Shown in pieces: positions 8,077 through 15,730 of a DNA stretch of 43,109 nucleotides. The translations under genes and the position numbers were made by a program. Every line of letters starts with the position of its first letter. Positions within the stretch are counted from its first letter, which is position 1. The notes under the pieces are model-generated. The model worked only from the letters and a program-made list of their open reading frames with translations, had not been told where the DNA came from and searched no databases. Source of the DNA: SHZI01 sp031395645 (GTDB taxonomy: Bacteria > Pseudomonadota > Gammaproteobacteria > Steroidobacterales > GCA-2729495); NCBI GenBank assembly GCA_031395645.1, contig JANNJM010000070.1, positions 1 to 43,109 of the forward strand, read 5' to 3'.

Positions 8077-8976
8077 TCAGCGCAGATCGCGCGCCACGCG
8101 GATGCCAAAAAAAGCATAGCGCGCGTCCTCCGGATCGCGCCCCCGGAAGCTCACGCGCTGCCGGCCGGGGCGTGTGATCCAGCTGCCGCCGCGAACGCTG
8201 CGCAGAGCGCAGTCCCCAGCCTCCGTCACCCCCTGGGTTACGGGGCTGCCGTCCGCAGGCGTCGCCGGGTACGGCGCGACGTAACAATCTGCCGTCCATT
8301 CCCAGACGTTGCCCAGTACATCCTTAAGGCCAAAGGCGTTGGCGGCGAAGGAACCCACGGGGGCGGCCTGGCCATAGCCGTCGTCACAACCGAACGGCTC
8401 CCAGGCAAATTTGTTCTGACTCGCCCCGGTCTGATCGTAGACGTTGGCCTCCGTGCAGGAAACATCGCTCGCGGAACCGGCTCGCGCCAGGTATTCCCAC
8501 TCGGCCTCGGACAGCAGCCGGTAGGGCTTGCCGGTCAGCCTGGCCAGCCAGGCCACGTAGTCGCGGGCATCTCGCCAGGTCACGCAGGTCACCGGTTCGT
8601 CCGCGAAGGGCACGCGACCGTAACCGGGGTTGGTCCAGTCGGCAGCGGCCGGGTATTGCCAGTCCGTCCCGTCCCAGATCCGGCAGCCGCCTGCCATCTC
8701 GCGCCTGGTGGCAACGACGAACGCGGCGAACTGCTCCTGGGTGACCTCAGTGAGTCCGGCCGCGAACGACGACCCGATGCGAACCTCGTGGACGGGCCCC
8801 TCGGGACGCCCGTCTTCGCCGCCTTCCGCACCCATCCGGTATTGCCCCCCAGGAATCACGACGAGGTCGGGGCACTGGGGACAGTCGCGAAGGATGGTCC
8901 CGTTGCCTGGCGCTCCGCGCGTGCAGGCCGTGAGCGCTGCCAGGGCACAGCACGCCAGTAGTAGTGGCGGCCGCAT
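8077..8976 (-). CDS. SUMF1/formylglycine-generating-enzyme-fold lipoprotein
   Basis: A 299-aa predicted lipoprotein. Signal peptide residues 1-17 end in the lipobox LTAC with Cys18. A SUMF1 (FGE-sulfatase) domain spans about 35-297, with the expected 'VVIPGGQYRMG', 'VTCVTWRDARDYVAWLA', 'YRLLSEAEWEYLARAG', 'GLKDVLGNVWEWTADCY' and terminal 'FFGIRVARD'. True FGEs use a cysteine pair in the segment after the RGGSW motif. Here 'RGGSWITRPGRQRVSFRG' has no cysteine, so FGE activity is unlikely; many such proteins are binding or accessory proteins. Its ATG shares a base with the stop of the IorB-like gene (TGATG), so the two are co-translated, which hints at a periplasmic partnership. Confidence 0.87.
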   Translation of the reverse strand: MRPPLLLACCALAALTACTRGAPGNGTILRDCPQCPDLVVIPGGQYRMGAEGGEDGRPEGPVHEVRIGSSFAAGLTEVTQEQFAAFVVATRREMAGGCRIWDGTDWQYPAAADWTNPGYGRVPFADEPVTCVTWRDARDYVAWLARLTGKPYRLLSEAEWEYLARAGSASDVSCTEANVYDQTGASQNKFAWEPFGCDDGYGQAAPVGSFAANAFGLKDVLGNVWEWTADCYVAPYPATPADGSPVTQGVTEAGDCALRSVRGGSWITRPGRQRVSFRGRDPEDARYAFFGIRVARDLR

Positions 8977-11195
8977 CAGGCGAGCCCGTGCCGGGCCAGC
9001 GGCAGATCGCGGATGCGCCGGCCGGTTGCGGCGAACACGGCGTTGGCCACCGCGGGTGCCACGGGTGGTGTGCCCACCTCACCAATCCCGCCGGGCAACT
9101 CGCCGCCGGGCAGAAACTGCAGGTCGATGGCCGGGCAATCGGTGAGCGTCAGCATCCGGTAGTCGAAGAAATTGGACTGCACGGCACGCCCCTTTTCGAT
9201 CCGGATCTCGCCGTACAGCGCGGCCGTCAATCCGAAGATGAGACCGCCCTCGATCTGCGCCCGGGCATTGTCCGGCAGGATCAGGGCCCCGCAGTCGACC
9301 GTGGCCGTCAGGCGCTGCACGCGGATGCGGCCCGCGGGCGACACCTCGGCATCGGCGACCACCCCGATGATCGAGGTGGCATATTCCGCCAGCGCGAGGC
9401 CACGACCCACGCCAGCCGCCACGGGGGATGAGCGCCAGTTCGCCTGCCTGGCGAGCGCGGTCAGCACCCGCGCGTGGCGCGGCGCGTCCCGCAACAATGC
9501 CAGCCGGAACCGCAGCGGGTCCTCGCCGACCGCCCCGGCGATTTCGTCCAGGGCGCTCTCGAGCGCGAACACATTGTGGGAATAGGCGACCGAGCGCCAC
9601 ACGCCGATTGGCACGTGGCTCTCACGCGGCACCCAGCGAATGCGGTAATCGGGAAGATCATAGGGAATTGCCGTGAGCCCGCCGGTCAGCTGGGCGTCCG
9701 GTTTCGGGGCCGGCTTCGGGGCCGGCAGGGGCGGCTTGCCCCAGTTGCTCAGCAGGTCTCCGGAGAGCGTCACGTCGAGCCCCGCGAGCCGGGCGGCGCC
9801 ACGCCCGCGGTTCATCAGACCTGCCCGGACCCGCATCAGCATGGCAGGGCGGTAGAAGTCGTGCTGCAGATCCTCTTCCCGCGACCAGATGAGTTTCACG
9901 GGTGCGTTCGCGGCGCGGGAGATCAGTGCCGCCTCAACGCCGAAGTCCGGCTGCCAGCGGCGGCCAAAGCCGCCGCCGACGAATCCGCGCGTGATGCGCA
10001 CCCTGCCGGGCTCAAGGTTGAGCTGCCGTGCAATCTCGTTGCGCAGGCGCCCGGGCCCCTGCGTCGGGGCCCACAGTTCGCAGCTCCCGTCGCGAACCCA
10101 GGCCACGCAGCACATGGGCTCCATGGTGGCATGCGCGAGATACGGCACGTCGTAGACGAATTCAAGCTGGCGATCCGCGGTCGCAATGCGGGCAGGCGCA
10201 TCGCCTGCCGCGCTGACCGGCACTGAAGGCTCGCTGAGCCCGGCTTCGCGGTCCGCGCGCAGTAACGCTCCGTCAACAGTGTCGTTGGGGCTGGCGCCAA
10301 AGGTCGCTCTGAGCAGACCGAGTGCGCGGGTGGCGTGCCAGTAATCGTCGGCCACGACAGCCACGGCGGACGGCAGGCGCACGACTGCACGGACATACGG
10401 GCCCGCCAGCGCCGCGGCTTCGTCCACTGTCGCGAGCAAGCTGCCGAACACCGGGCTGTGCAGGATAGCCGCGACCAGCATGCCGGGCAGACGGACGTCG
10501 CTGCTGAATTCCGCCTGCCCGAGAACCTTGGCCGGAATGTCCATGCGCGGCACATCGCGGCCAATCAGCTTGAGTTCGTGCTGCGTCCGGAGGCGCACGT
10601 TGAGTGGCAGTGGCAGTACTGCCGCCGACTCCAGCAACTCGGCAAACGTCGCCTGCTGCCCGGAGCGTCCGTGCTTCACGTAACTACTCTCGGCGCGACA
10701 CTCGCTGACAGGCACTCGCCAGCGCGCTGCTGCCGCGCTACACAAAAGTTCGCGCGCCGTTGCACCCAGTCTCCGCAGGAGCGGGTAGTAGCCGCGCACG
10801 CTCATGCTGCGGCCCGTCGCCTGGAAGCCCTTCATCGGATTCGCGAGGCGGTCGTCGGCGCCGGTCTGCCGCACTTCGATGCGGCCCCAGTCCGCGCCAA
10901 GCTCGTCGGCCAGGATCATTGGCAGCGTGGTGTAGGCCCCCTGCCCAAGTTCAGCATCCGGCAAGGCGATCCGCACGAGATTATCCGGGGTGATTTCGAG
11001 GTACGCGGCCAGCTGGGGCTCACCGAAGGTGGTGCGGGGCGGTGCGAACCCGGAAGCGGGTACCTGCGCGCTCGCACCGGCGGACAACTCGAGGTCCAGC
11101 CAGAGGCCCGTCATAACCTGGCCCGCCACTGTCAGGACGTGCCGCCTTGTGACAACGCCAGCAGTGGGGGCCGGATTCGGCGCGGGAGGATCCAT
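8976..11195 (-). CDS. Molybdenum hydroxylase large subunit (IorB-like, xanthine dehydrogenase family), Tat-exported
   Basis: A 739-aa molybdopterin-binding subunit resembling isoquinoline 1-oxidoreductase beta. The N-terminus has a Tat-type signal ('TRRHVLTVAG', residues 17-26, followed by a hydrophobic stretch and 'GASAQV'). The first molybdopterin-binding portion contains 'LPDAELGQGAYTTLPMILADEL', the middle 'TRGFVGGGFGRRWQPDFGVEAA', and the C-terminus 'GGIGEVGTPPVAPAVANAVF' with the catalytic Glu of the family. These enzymes hydroxylate N-heterocycles or oxidise aldehydes, passing electrons to a small [2Fe-2S] IorA subunit. No IorA gene lies nearby. I chose the ATG at 11195 because it leaves a short n-region before the twin arginines. 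The substrate is unknown. Confidence 0.88.
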   Translation of the reverse strand: MDPPAPNPAPTAGVVTRRHVLTVAGQVMTGLWLDLELSAGASAQVPASGFAPPRTTFGEPQLAAYLEITPDNLVRIALPDAELGQGAYTTLPMILADELGADWGRIEVRQTGADDRLANPMKGFQATGRSMSVRGYYPLLRRLGATARELLCSAAAARWRVPVSECRAESSYVKHGRSGQQATFAELLESAAVLPLPLNVRLRTQHELKLIGRDVPRMDIPAKVLGQAEFSSDVRLPGMLVAAILHSPVFGSLLATVDEAAALAGPYVRAVVRLPSAVAVVADDYWHATRALGLLRATFGASPNDTVDGALLRADREAGLSEPSVPVSAAGDAPARIATADRQLEFVYDVPYLAHATMEPMCCVAWVRDGSCELWAPTQGPGRLRNEIARQLNLEPGRVRITRGFVGGGFGRRWQPDFGVEAALISRAANAPVKLIWSREEDLQHDFYRPAMLMRVRAGLMNRGRGAARLAGLDVTLSGDLLSNWGKPPLPAPKPAPKPDAQLTGGLTAIPYDLPDYRIRWVPRESHVPIGVWRSVAYSHNVFALESALDEIAGAVGEDPLRFRLALLRDAPRHARVLTALARQANWRSSPVAAGVGRGLALAEYATSIIGVVADAEVSPAGRIRVQRLTATVDCGALILPDNARAQIEGGLIFGLTAALYGEIRIEKGRAVQSNFFDYRMLTLTDCPAIDLQFLPGGELPGGIGEVGTPPVAPAVANAVFAATGRRIRDLPLARHGLA

Positions 11196-11263
11196 CACAG
11201 CCTGAACGGGAATCCCTGAGGCCTTGAGACAGCCTATGATTATAACAATATGATAACCAGGCC
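11196..11263. promoter_or_regulatory. Divergent intergenic region with AT-rich core
   Basis: This 68-base spacer separates the IorB-like gene (minus) from the MFS pump gene (plus). It holds the AT-rich stretch TATGATTATAACAATATGAT at 11235-11254, unusual for this GC-rich DNA, where a -10 element for either direction is likely. No convincing -35 partner is seen on either strand. Confidence 0.3.
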
Positions 11264-12508
11264 ATGACGACTCCACCGCGAATGACGCCCGGTTCGAAGC
11301 CACGGTTCGCGATACCAATTCTGTTTGCCGTAGTCTTTATCGATCTCGTCGGCTTCGGCATCCTGGCACCGCTGGTCCCGTTCTACGTGGAGCGACTGGG
11401 CGCACGACCTGAACTGATCACCCTGCTCATCGCGGCTCACCCTCTGGCCCAGTCCCTGGCTATGCCCCTGTGGGGCTCACTGAGCGACCGGCGCGGACGA
11501 CGACCGGTACTGCTGGCAAGCATGTTCGGCCACGGAGCCGCCTACCTTCTGCTGGCCTATGCCGACTCGTTGTGGCTGCTGCTGCTGGCCCGCATCCTGA
11601 GTGGCGCCACTTCAGCGAATCTCTCCACGGCCTACGCCTACGTCGCGGATGTCACCACGCCGGAGGAACGGGCGGGCGCGATGGGCCGGGTGTCATCCGC
11701 GTTCGGCCTTGGCTTCGCGATCGGCCCGGCACTGGGCGGCCTGCTGGCCGGAGGCGCCACCATGGACGACGCAAACCTCGTCCGGCCAGCCATCGCCGCG
11801 GCGCTGTTCTCGTTCAGCGCCTTCCTGGCCATCTTTGCCTTCCTGCCGGAAACCCGCCACCTCACCCCGCCCAGCGGGGCGCGACCAGCCGGCTTGAGCT
11901 TGTTCAGCGAATTCGGCCGTATCGCAAGCCGGCCGGTCATCTCGCAGATGCTGGTGATGGCCACGATCGTGCTGGTATTCATGTCCGTGCGCGAGTCCAT
12001 CTTTCCCCTGTGGGCACACCATCAGCACAACCTCAATGCCCGCACGCTGGGCGCAATGCTTGCCTGGACCGGGGGACTCATTGCGCTGGTACAATATTTC
12101 GGCATTGGCTGGCTCGCCCAACGCTTCGGCGAACTCAATCTGGTGAAAGGCGCGATCCTGTGCCTCATGGCCGGCTGGCTTGGCCTGACCCTGGCACAGG
12201 GCGTGCCCACCCTGCTGCTCGCGATGACCTTAGGCTCGTTCGGGACCGCGTTCTTCCAGACCAGCATGCAGAGCCTGCTGTCGAAGCGGGCGGGTGTGAG
12301 CGAACGCGGCGCCATCCTTGGGCTTTACCAGTCTTCCAGCTCCATGGCCCGCTTCGTCGGCCAGGCAGGCGCTGGCACGCTTTACGGTCAACTGGGCTCC
12401 AACGCGCCCTTCCTGCTGGGCAGCTTCGCCATGCTCCCCGCCTTCGCTTTCGCCACGCGTATTGGGCGGAGGCTCCGGCGGCCGGCAGACGGTGACGGCG
12501 GCGATTAG
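11264..12508 (+). CDS. MFS transporter, TetA/DHA1 drug:H+ antiporter-like
   Basis: A 414-aa inner-membrane transporter with about 12 hydrophobic segments. The N-terminus 'FIDLVGFGILAPLVPFYVERLG' and motif A 'LWGSLSDRRGRRPVLLAS' (residues about 68-85) are characteristic of the tetracycline-resistance/multidrug (DHA1) clade. Motif C-like 'GLGFAIGPALGGLLAG' follows near residues 147-162. The likely function is proton-driven export of a small hydrophobic compound. It starts at the ATG at 11264, diverges from the molybdenum hydroxylase gene and is followed after 32 bases by the DUF1330 gene. The substrate cannot be read from sequence. Confidence 0.88.
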   Translation: MTTPPRMTPGSKPRFAIPILFAVVFIDLVGFGILAPLVPFYVERLGARPELITLLIAAHPLAQSLAMPLWGSLSDRRGRRPVLLASMFGHGAAYLLLAYADSLWLLLLARILSGATSANLSTAYAYVADVTTPEERAGAMGRVSSAFGLGFAIGPALGGLLAGGATMDDANLVRPAIAAALFSFSAFLAIFAFLPETRHLTPPSGARPAGLSLFSEFGRIASRPVISQMLVMATIVLVFMSVRESIFPLWAHHQHNLNARTLGAMLAWTGGLIALVQYFGIGWLAQRFGELNLVKGAILCLMAGWLGLTLAQGVPTLLLAMTLGSFGTAFFQTSMQSLLSKRAGVSERGAILGLYQSSSSMARFVGQAGAGTLYGQLGSNAPFLLGSFAMLPAFAFATRIGRRLRRPADGDGGD

Positions 12509-12540
12509 ACTATTCCAGTCGCTTTCCCGGGGAACTGCTT

Positions 12541-12858
12541 GTGGCAGAAGTGCGTTGCTACATGATCGTGATTGCCGAACTGACCGACCGTCCGCGCTTC
12601 CTGGCCGGGTATGCCAGGGTGGTACCACCTCTCGTGGTCCAGTTCGGCGGCCGCTACGTCCTGCGCGGCTCCAGCGGCACCTTCGTCGAGGGCGGCTTCA
12701 GCGAGTATCCGAGCGCGCTGGTCTCCGAGTGGCCCAGCCGGGAGCACGCGCTGCGCTTCTGGAACTCCAGCGAATACTCCGCCGCGAAAAAGCTTCGTGA
12801 GGGTACGGGCAGCTTTCAGGTACTCCTCATCGACTCACCCGCATGGAGTCCGCCATGA
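12541..12858 (+). CDS. DUF1330 domain protein
   Basis: A 105-aa soluble protein of the DUF1330 family, a ferredoxin-like alpha/beta barrel domain often found as a dimer. Family signatures seen: 'YMIVIAELTDRPRFLAGYA', 'FGGRYVLRGSS', 'LVSEWPSREHALRFWNSSEY'. No catalytic function is established for the family. The start is GTG at 12541. Its stop overlaps the ATG of the next, frameshifted gene (ATGA at 12855-12858), so the two formed a translational unit. Confidence 0.85.
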   Translation: MAEVRCYMIVIAELTDRPRFLAGYARVVPPLVVQFGGRYVLRGSSGTFVEGGFSEYPSALVSEWPSREHALRFWNSSEYSAAKKLREGTGSFQVLLIDSPAWSPP

Positions 12859-13164
12859 ATCACGCTGATCCGACCCGCCGTCGCCTCTTGAGCCAGCTGG
12901 CCTTCGGGGCCCCGCTGTCGTCCACCACCTGGTCCGCAACCGGGGCCGCCATCCCGACCGCCGAAGAGCCATCGGGCACCTGGCGTTGCGCTGGCGCTCT
13001 ACGACAAGCGGGACGATCGCTGGCGGCAAACTTTGTATGCCCAGTGTCCACTGGGTCCGGACACTTGCGTACGCGCCATGCTCGAGAAACTCGTGCAGCC
13101 GGACTTCAGGGAGTGGTACGACGAGAGCCGCAAGCACAAGATCGATGACCCGCACCTGAAGTAG
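12855..13164 (+). pseudogene. Frameshifted small Tat-signal protein gene
   Basis: The ATG at 12855 has a GGAG site six bases upstream and overlaps the DUF1330 stop, so it is a credible start. The first 44 codons give a Tat-like leader (TRRRLLSQLAFG). Near 12984 protein-like coding moves to another frame: from 12985 it reads 'VALALYDKRDDRWRQTLYAQ', then 'CPLGPDTCVRAMLEKLV' and ends 'KIDDPHLK' at TAG 13162-13164. The original frame instead runs on to a stop at 13146-13148. One extra base, or two missing, near 12981-12988 would explain this. It may be a true pseudogene or a sequencing error. I do not recognise the family. The stop TAG is part of the GTAG head of a REP unit. Confidence 0.6.
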
Positions 13165-13182
13165 GAGCGCCTTCAGGCGCGA
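13161..13182 (+). repeat. Single GTAG-headed REP unit
   Basis: One forward unit beginning GTAGGAGCGCCTTCAGGCGC, without an inverted partner. Its TAG (13162-13164) is the stop codon of the preceding frameshifted gene. It lies 24 bases before the macrodomain gene. Confidence 0.88.
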
Positions 13183-13206
13183 ACTTCGCAACCGGTAGCC
13201 ACCCCC

Positions 13207-13740
13207 ATGCAACACATCGAAGTCGTCCGCGCTGACATCACCACACTCGCCGTGGACGCCATCGTAAATGCGGCGAACGAGCAGCTCCTGGGTGGCGGCG
13301 GCGTGGACGGCGCGATTCACCGCGCGGCCGGTCCGCAGCTGCTGGAGGCCTGCCGGGCGCTGCCGGAAATCACGTCCGGCGTGCGCTGCCCCACCGGCGA
13401 GGCGCGCCTGACGCCCGGCTACGCGCTTGCGGCCCGCCACGTGATTCATGCCGTCGGCCCTAAGTGGCGCGGCGGCGGCGACGGCGAAGCGAAGCTGCTT
13501 GCCAGCGCCTACCGGCACAGCCTGCAGTTGGCCAGCACCGAACAGGTCCGCTCCATCGCCTTTCCGGCGATCAGCTGCGGCGTGTACGGCTACCCGGCCG
13601 TCCTCGCCGCCGGTATTGCGGTGCGGACGATCCTCGTATTTCTCGCTGGTGACGACGTCCTTGAACGGGTGCAGATGGTGGCATTCACTGCCGAAATCCA
13701 GGTGGCGCTGGAGAGCGCGTTGAAGGCGCCGATGCGATGA
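13207..13740 (+). CDS. ymdB: Macrodomain O-acetyl-ADP-ribose deacetylase (YmdB-like)
   Basis: A 177-aa single macrodomain. The ADP-ribose-binding and catalytic residues match YmdB: Asp10 after the first strand, the NAAN motif with Asn24, and Asp34 in 'GGGGVDGAIHRAAG'. The phosphate-binding loop 'AISCGVYGYP' is also intact. Such enzymes hydrolyse O-acetyl-ADP-ribose or remove ADP-ribose from acidic residues, in the cytoplasm. The ATG at 13207 gives full family length. Its stop overlaps the start of the small membrane protein gene (ATGA at 13737-13740). Confidence 0.92.
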   Translation: MQHIEVVRADITTLAVDAIVNAANEQLLGGGGVDGAIHRAAGPQLLEACRALPEITSGVRCPTGEARLTPGYALAARHVIHAVGPKWRGGGDGEAKLLASAYRHSLQLASTEQVRSIAFPAISCGVYGYPAVLAAGIAVRTILVFLAGDDVLERVQMVAFTAEIQVALESALKAPMR

Positions 13741-14129
13741 ACGCCCCGCGCGTCAGCCTGCCGCTGCTCGGCCTGTATTCCCTCGCGAGCTTCGTGCACT
13801 TTGTCCACAACGGTGCGATGCTCGAGTCGTATCCCAACATGCCCGTCTGGATAACCGCCGCTGGCGTGTATGCCACCTGGCTCGGCATAGCCGTGGTGGG
13901 ACTGGCAGGGTATGTGCTGACTCGAATGGGCTTCGTAGTCTTCGGCCTGACCCTGCTCACCCTGTATGCCATCACCGGCCTGGACGGACTGGCGCACTAC
14001 GCGCTGGCGCCAGTCACGGCGCACTCTTTGCTCATGAACGTCACGATCGGCTTTGAGGTCGTGACCGCGAGCTTGTTGCTGGTCGCGATCGGACGGATGG
14101 TGATGCAACAGCGGCAGGTCTGGCATTAG
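13737..14129 (+). CDS. Small four-helix membrane protein, unrecognised
   Basis: A 130-aa hydrophobic protein with about four predicted membrane segments: residues 8-24 ('LLGLYSLASFVHFVHNG'), 37-62, 64-85 and 100-122. I do not recognise a named family. His/Tyr residues near the membrane ('FVHFVHNGAMLESYPNMP' and 'GLDGLAHYA') could bind a metal or quinone, but this is speculation. It is coupled to the macrodomain gene by an ATGA overlap. Its stop overlaps that of the convergent antitoxin gene by four bases (TTAG, 14126-14129). Confidence 0.7.
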   Translation: MNAPRVSLPLLGLYSLASFVHFVHNGAMLESYPNMPVWITAAGVYATWLGIAVVGLAGYVLTRMGFVVFGLTLLTLYAITGLDGLAHYALAPVTAHSLLMNVTIGFEVVTASLLLVAIGRMVMQQRQVWH

Positions 14130-14413
14130 CGCGTTGCGACGCGTAGCTCCAGGCCGAGCGCCCGAATCACCTTCAGGACAGTGCCCAACTCCGGATTTCC
14201 CGTGGCTGACAGTGCCTTGTAGAGGCTTTCCCGGCCCAGTCCGGCCTTCTGCGCCACCCCAGCCATGCCCTTGGCCCTGGCGATAGCCCCCAGTGCATCC
14301 GCAACGAGTGCCGGACTACCATCGTCAAGCGCCAGCTGCAAATACCTGGTCATCTGCCGTTCCGTCTTCAGATAGTTCGCTGCGTCGTAGGGCCGGGTCT
14401 TAACCTTGGTCAT
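14126..14413 (-). CDS. HigA-like antitoxin (addiction module antidote, HTH)
   Basis: A 95-aa protein with a Cro/C1-type helix-turn-helix in its C-terminal half: 'GMAGVAQKAGLGRESLYKAL' followed by 'LGTVLKVIRALGLELRV'. This is the layout of the 'probable addiction module antidote' family. It would bind and neutralise the upstream-encoded toxin and repress the operon. The ATG at 14413 shares a base with the toxin stop (TGATG), giving the toxin-first order typical of HigBA-type modules. Confidence 0.85.
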   Translation of the reverse strand: MTKVKTRPYDAANYLKTERQMTRYLQLALDDGSPALVADALGAIARAKGMAGVAQKAGLGRESLYKALSATGNPELGTVLKVIRALGLELRVATR

Positions 14414-14718
14414 CAGTTGTCCTCTGCATCCATGCGCAAGGCAATTCGGATATCGCACTTCTGGGTACCCTTGTGGCCACCGGTGAGAAGCAGGAAGCCA
14501 CGTTTCGTGCGGCGAAAATAGATACGGTAGCCGGGGCCAAGATCGATGCGCAGTTCGCTTACACCGCGACCTACCGGCGCGACGTCACCCAGTAATCCGT
14601 TGGCGAGCCGGGCGACGCGATGGATGATTTGCGTACGGGTATCGTCATCGCGAAGCGCCTGAAGCCAGGCGCGGAATACCGAGGTCTCTCGAACCGCGAT
14701 GGGTCGATCGTAGTCCAT
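14413..14718 (-). CDS. HigB/RelE-superfamily toxin (addiction module killer protein)
   Basis: A 101-aa basic protein of the RelE/ParE fold, phage-derived Gp49-like/HigB type. Signatures: 'FRAWLQALRDDDTRTQIIHR', 'RLANGLLGDVAPVGRGVSEL' and 'IDLGPGYRIYFRRTKRGF', then 'LLLTGGHKGTQKCDI'. Family members are ribosome-dependent mRNA interferases; that activity is inferred. I chose the ATG at 14718; a GTG nine bases upstream is possible, and neither has a clear Shine-Dalgarno site. It forms an operon with the antitoxin downstream. Confidence 0.85.
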   Translation of the reverse strand: MDYDRPIAVRETSVFRAWLQALRDDDTRTQIIHRVARLANGLLGDVAPVGRGVSELRIDLGPGYRIYFRRTKRGFLLLTGGHKGTQKCDIRIALRMDAEDN

Positions 14719-14849
14719 AGGATACACGTGGTCAAACCGGCAGCAATGCCAATTCTGGCCACGAACCCGTTCATGGGGCAGCTTCCGTATCCGGGCTCTT
14801 TATGGAGAAAGGCAACGGGCGCTGCAATGAGAGTGCATTTGTGAGCAGG

Positions 14850-14874
14850 GTCGCGGCTGAAGCCGCTCGTGCGG
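14850..14874. repeat. Degenerate REP-like half unit with swapped stem bases
   Basis: The sequence GTCGCGGCTGAAGCCGCTCG followed by TGCGG matches the inverted REP unit of this window, except that the hairpin stem is GCGGC/GCCGC instead of GCGCC/GGCGC. The stem change is compensatory and the pairing survives. It lies between the toxin-antitoxin module and the GntR gene, just downstream of the GntR stop. Confidence 0.5.
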
Positions 14875-14885
14875 GGAGCGCCGGA

Positions 14886-15641
14886 TCAGCGGCTCTTGCG
14901 CGTCAAGTGAACGTGGTGCTGGTAGTGATCGGCCCGGTACCACGCCACCAGGCGCTCCACCGGCCGGCGACGGCGGTCGAACACCATCAGCCGGATGTGC
15001 ACGAGGGGTGCGCCGACGGTAGTGCCGAGCAGTCCGGCCAGACGGCCGTCCGCCAGGGTAGCGGTGATAACCTGGTCGCACGAGGCGATGTCGACGCCCT
15101 TGCGCTCGAGCAGCGTCAGCATCGGGCTCTCGTTGAGCTCATTGAGATTAAAGCGCACCTTCAGGTCGGCCGGTACGTAGGTGACGACGTAGCCGATGGG
15201 TTCCCTGTTCAGCAGCCGGACGTGGGACGCCCGCTGCACCCGGGCGCCGTCCGCCAGCCGCAGATCCTTGCGGGTCTCGGCATCGGCGTCCTGCTCCTGG
15301 ACCTGCGCCTGCGCAATGCGGGTGTTCTTGCCCAGCCGCTCAACCTTGCGAAGCAGCTGCTCCATGTCGCCAACCACCGGGGCGTCGGCAAGATCCTCGA
15401 CTACATAGGTGCCGCGGCCCGGCTGCCGAACCACCAGCTCCTCATCCACCAGCATGTCGACGGCCTTGCGGGTGGTGATCCGCGACACTCCAAAGAGCTC
15501 ACAGAGCTCGCCTTCGGTGGGCAGGCGCTGACCAGGCTTGTAGGTTCCCTGAAAAATCCAGTCCCGGACCGCGGCGTATACCTGGATGTAGCGCGGACTC
15601 CGGAGAGAGTGGTCCACGAGCTCCCTGAGGGCAGTAGCCAC
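14886..15641 (-). CDS. GntR family regulator, HutC subfamily (UTRA effector domain)
   Basis: A 251-aa repressor-type regulator. An N-terminal winged helix spans about residues 16-82 ('YIQVYAAVRDWIFQGTYKPG', 'LPTEGELCELFGVSRITTRK', 'LVVRQPGRGTYVV'). A UTRA ligand-binding domain follows at about 95-245. It starts at a GTG (15641) and is divergent from the nitrilase-like gene, with 89 bases between. It most likely represses itself and that gene until a small-molecule ligand binds. Candidate operators lie at 15670-15699. The ligand is unknown. Confidence 0.9.
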   Translation of the reverse strand: MATALRELVDHSLRSPRYIQVYAAVRDWIFQGTYKPGQRLPTEGELCELFGVSRITTRKAVDMLVDEELVVRQPGRGTYVVEDLADAPVVGDMEQLLRKVERLGKNTRIAQAQVQEQDADAETRKDLRLADGARVQRASHVRLLNREPIGYVVTYVPADLKVRFNLNELNESPMLTLLERKGVDIASCDQVITATLADGRLAGLLGTTVGAPLVHIRLMVFDRRRRPVERLVAWYRADHYQHHVHLTRKSR

Positions 15642-15669
15642 GGTCAGGCTGCCATCACGAGCGGGGAAA

Positions 15670-15699
15670 GATGTATTAACATCATGACCACATCATAAC
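15670..15699. promoter_or_regulatory. Candidate GntR operator(s)
   Basis: Two overlapping patterns sit in the divergent spacer. One is the inverted repeat GATGT-ATTA-ACATC (15670-15683). The other is a direct repeat ACATCATGAC / ACATCATAAC at 15679-15688 and 15690-15699, offset by 11 bases, one helical turn. HutC-subfamily operators are usually short AT-rich inverted repeats, so the first pattern is the better candidate. Binding is inferred. Confidence 0.4.
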
Positions 15700-15730
15700 T
15701 CCATCCCAGCCAGTCAAGAGATCAAACACC

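Noticed and set aside
8077..8976. Calling the SUMF1 protein a sulfatase-activating formylglycine-generating enzyme
   Set aside because: The segment that carries the two catalytic cysteines in FGEs has none, the protein is a lipoprotein and no sulfatase gene is near.
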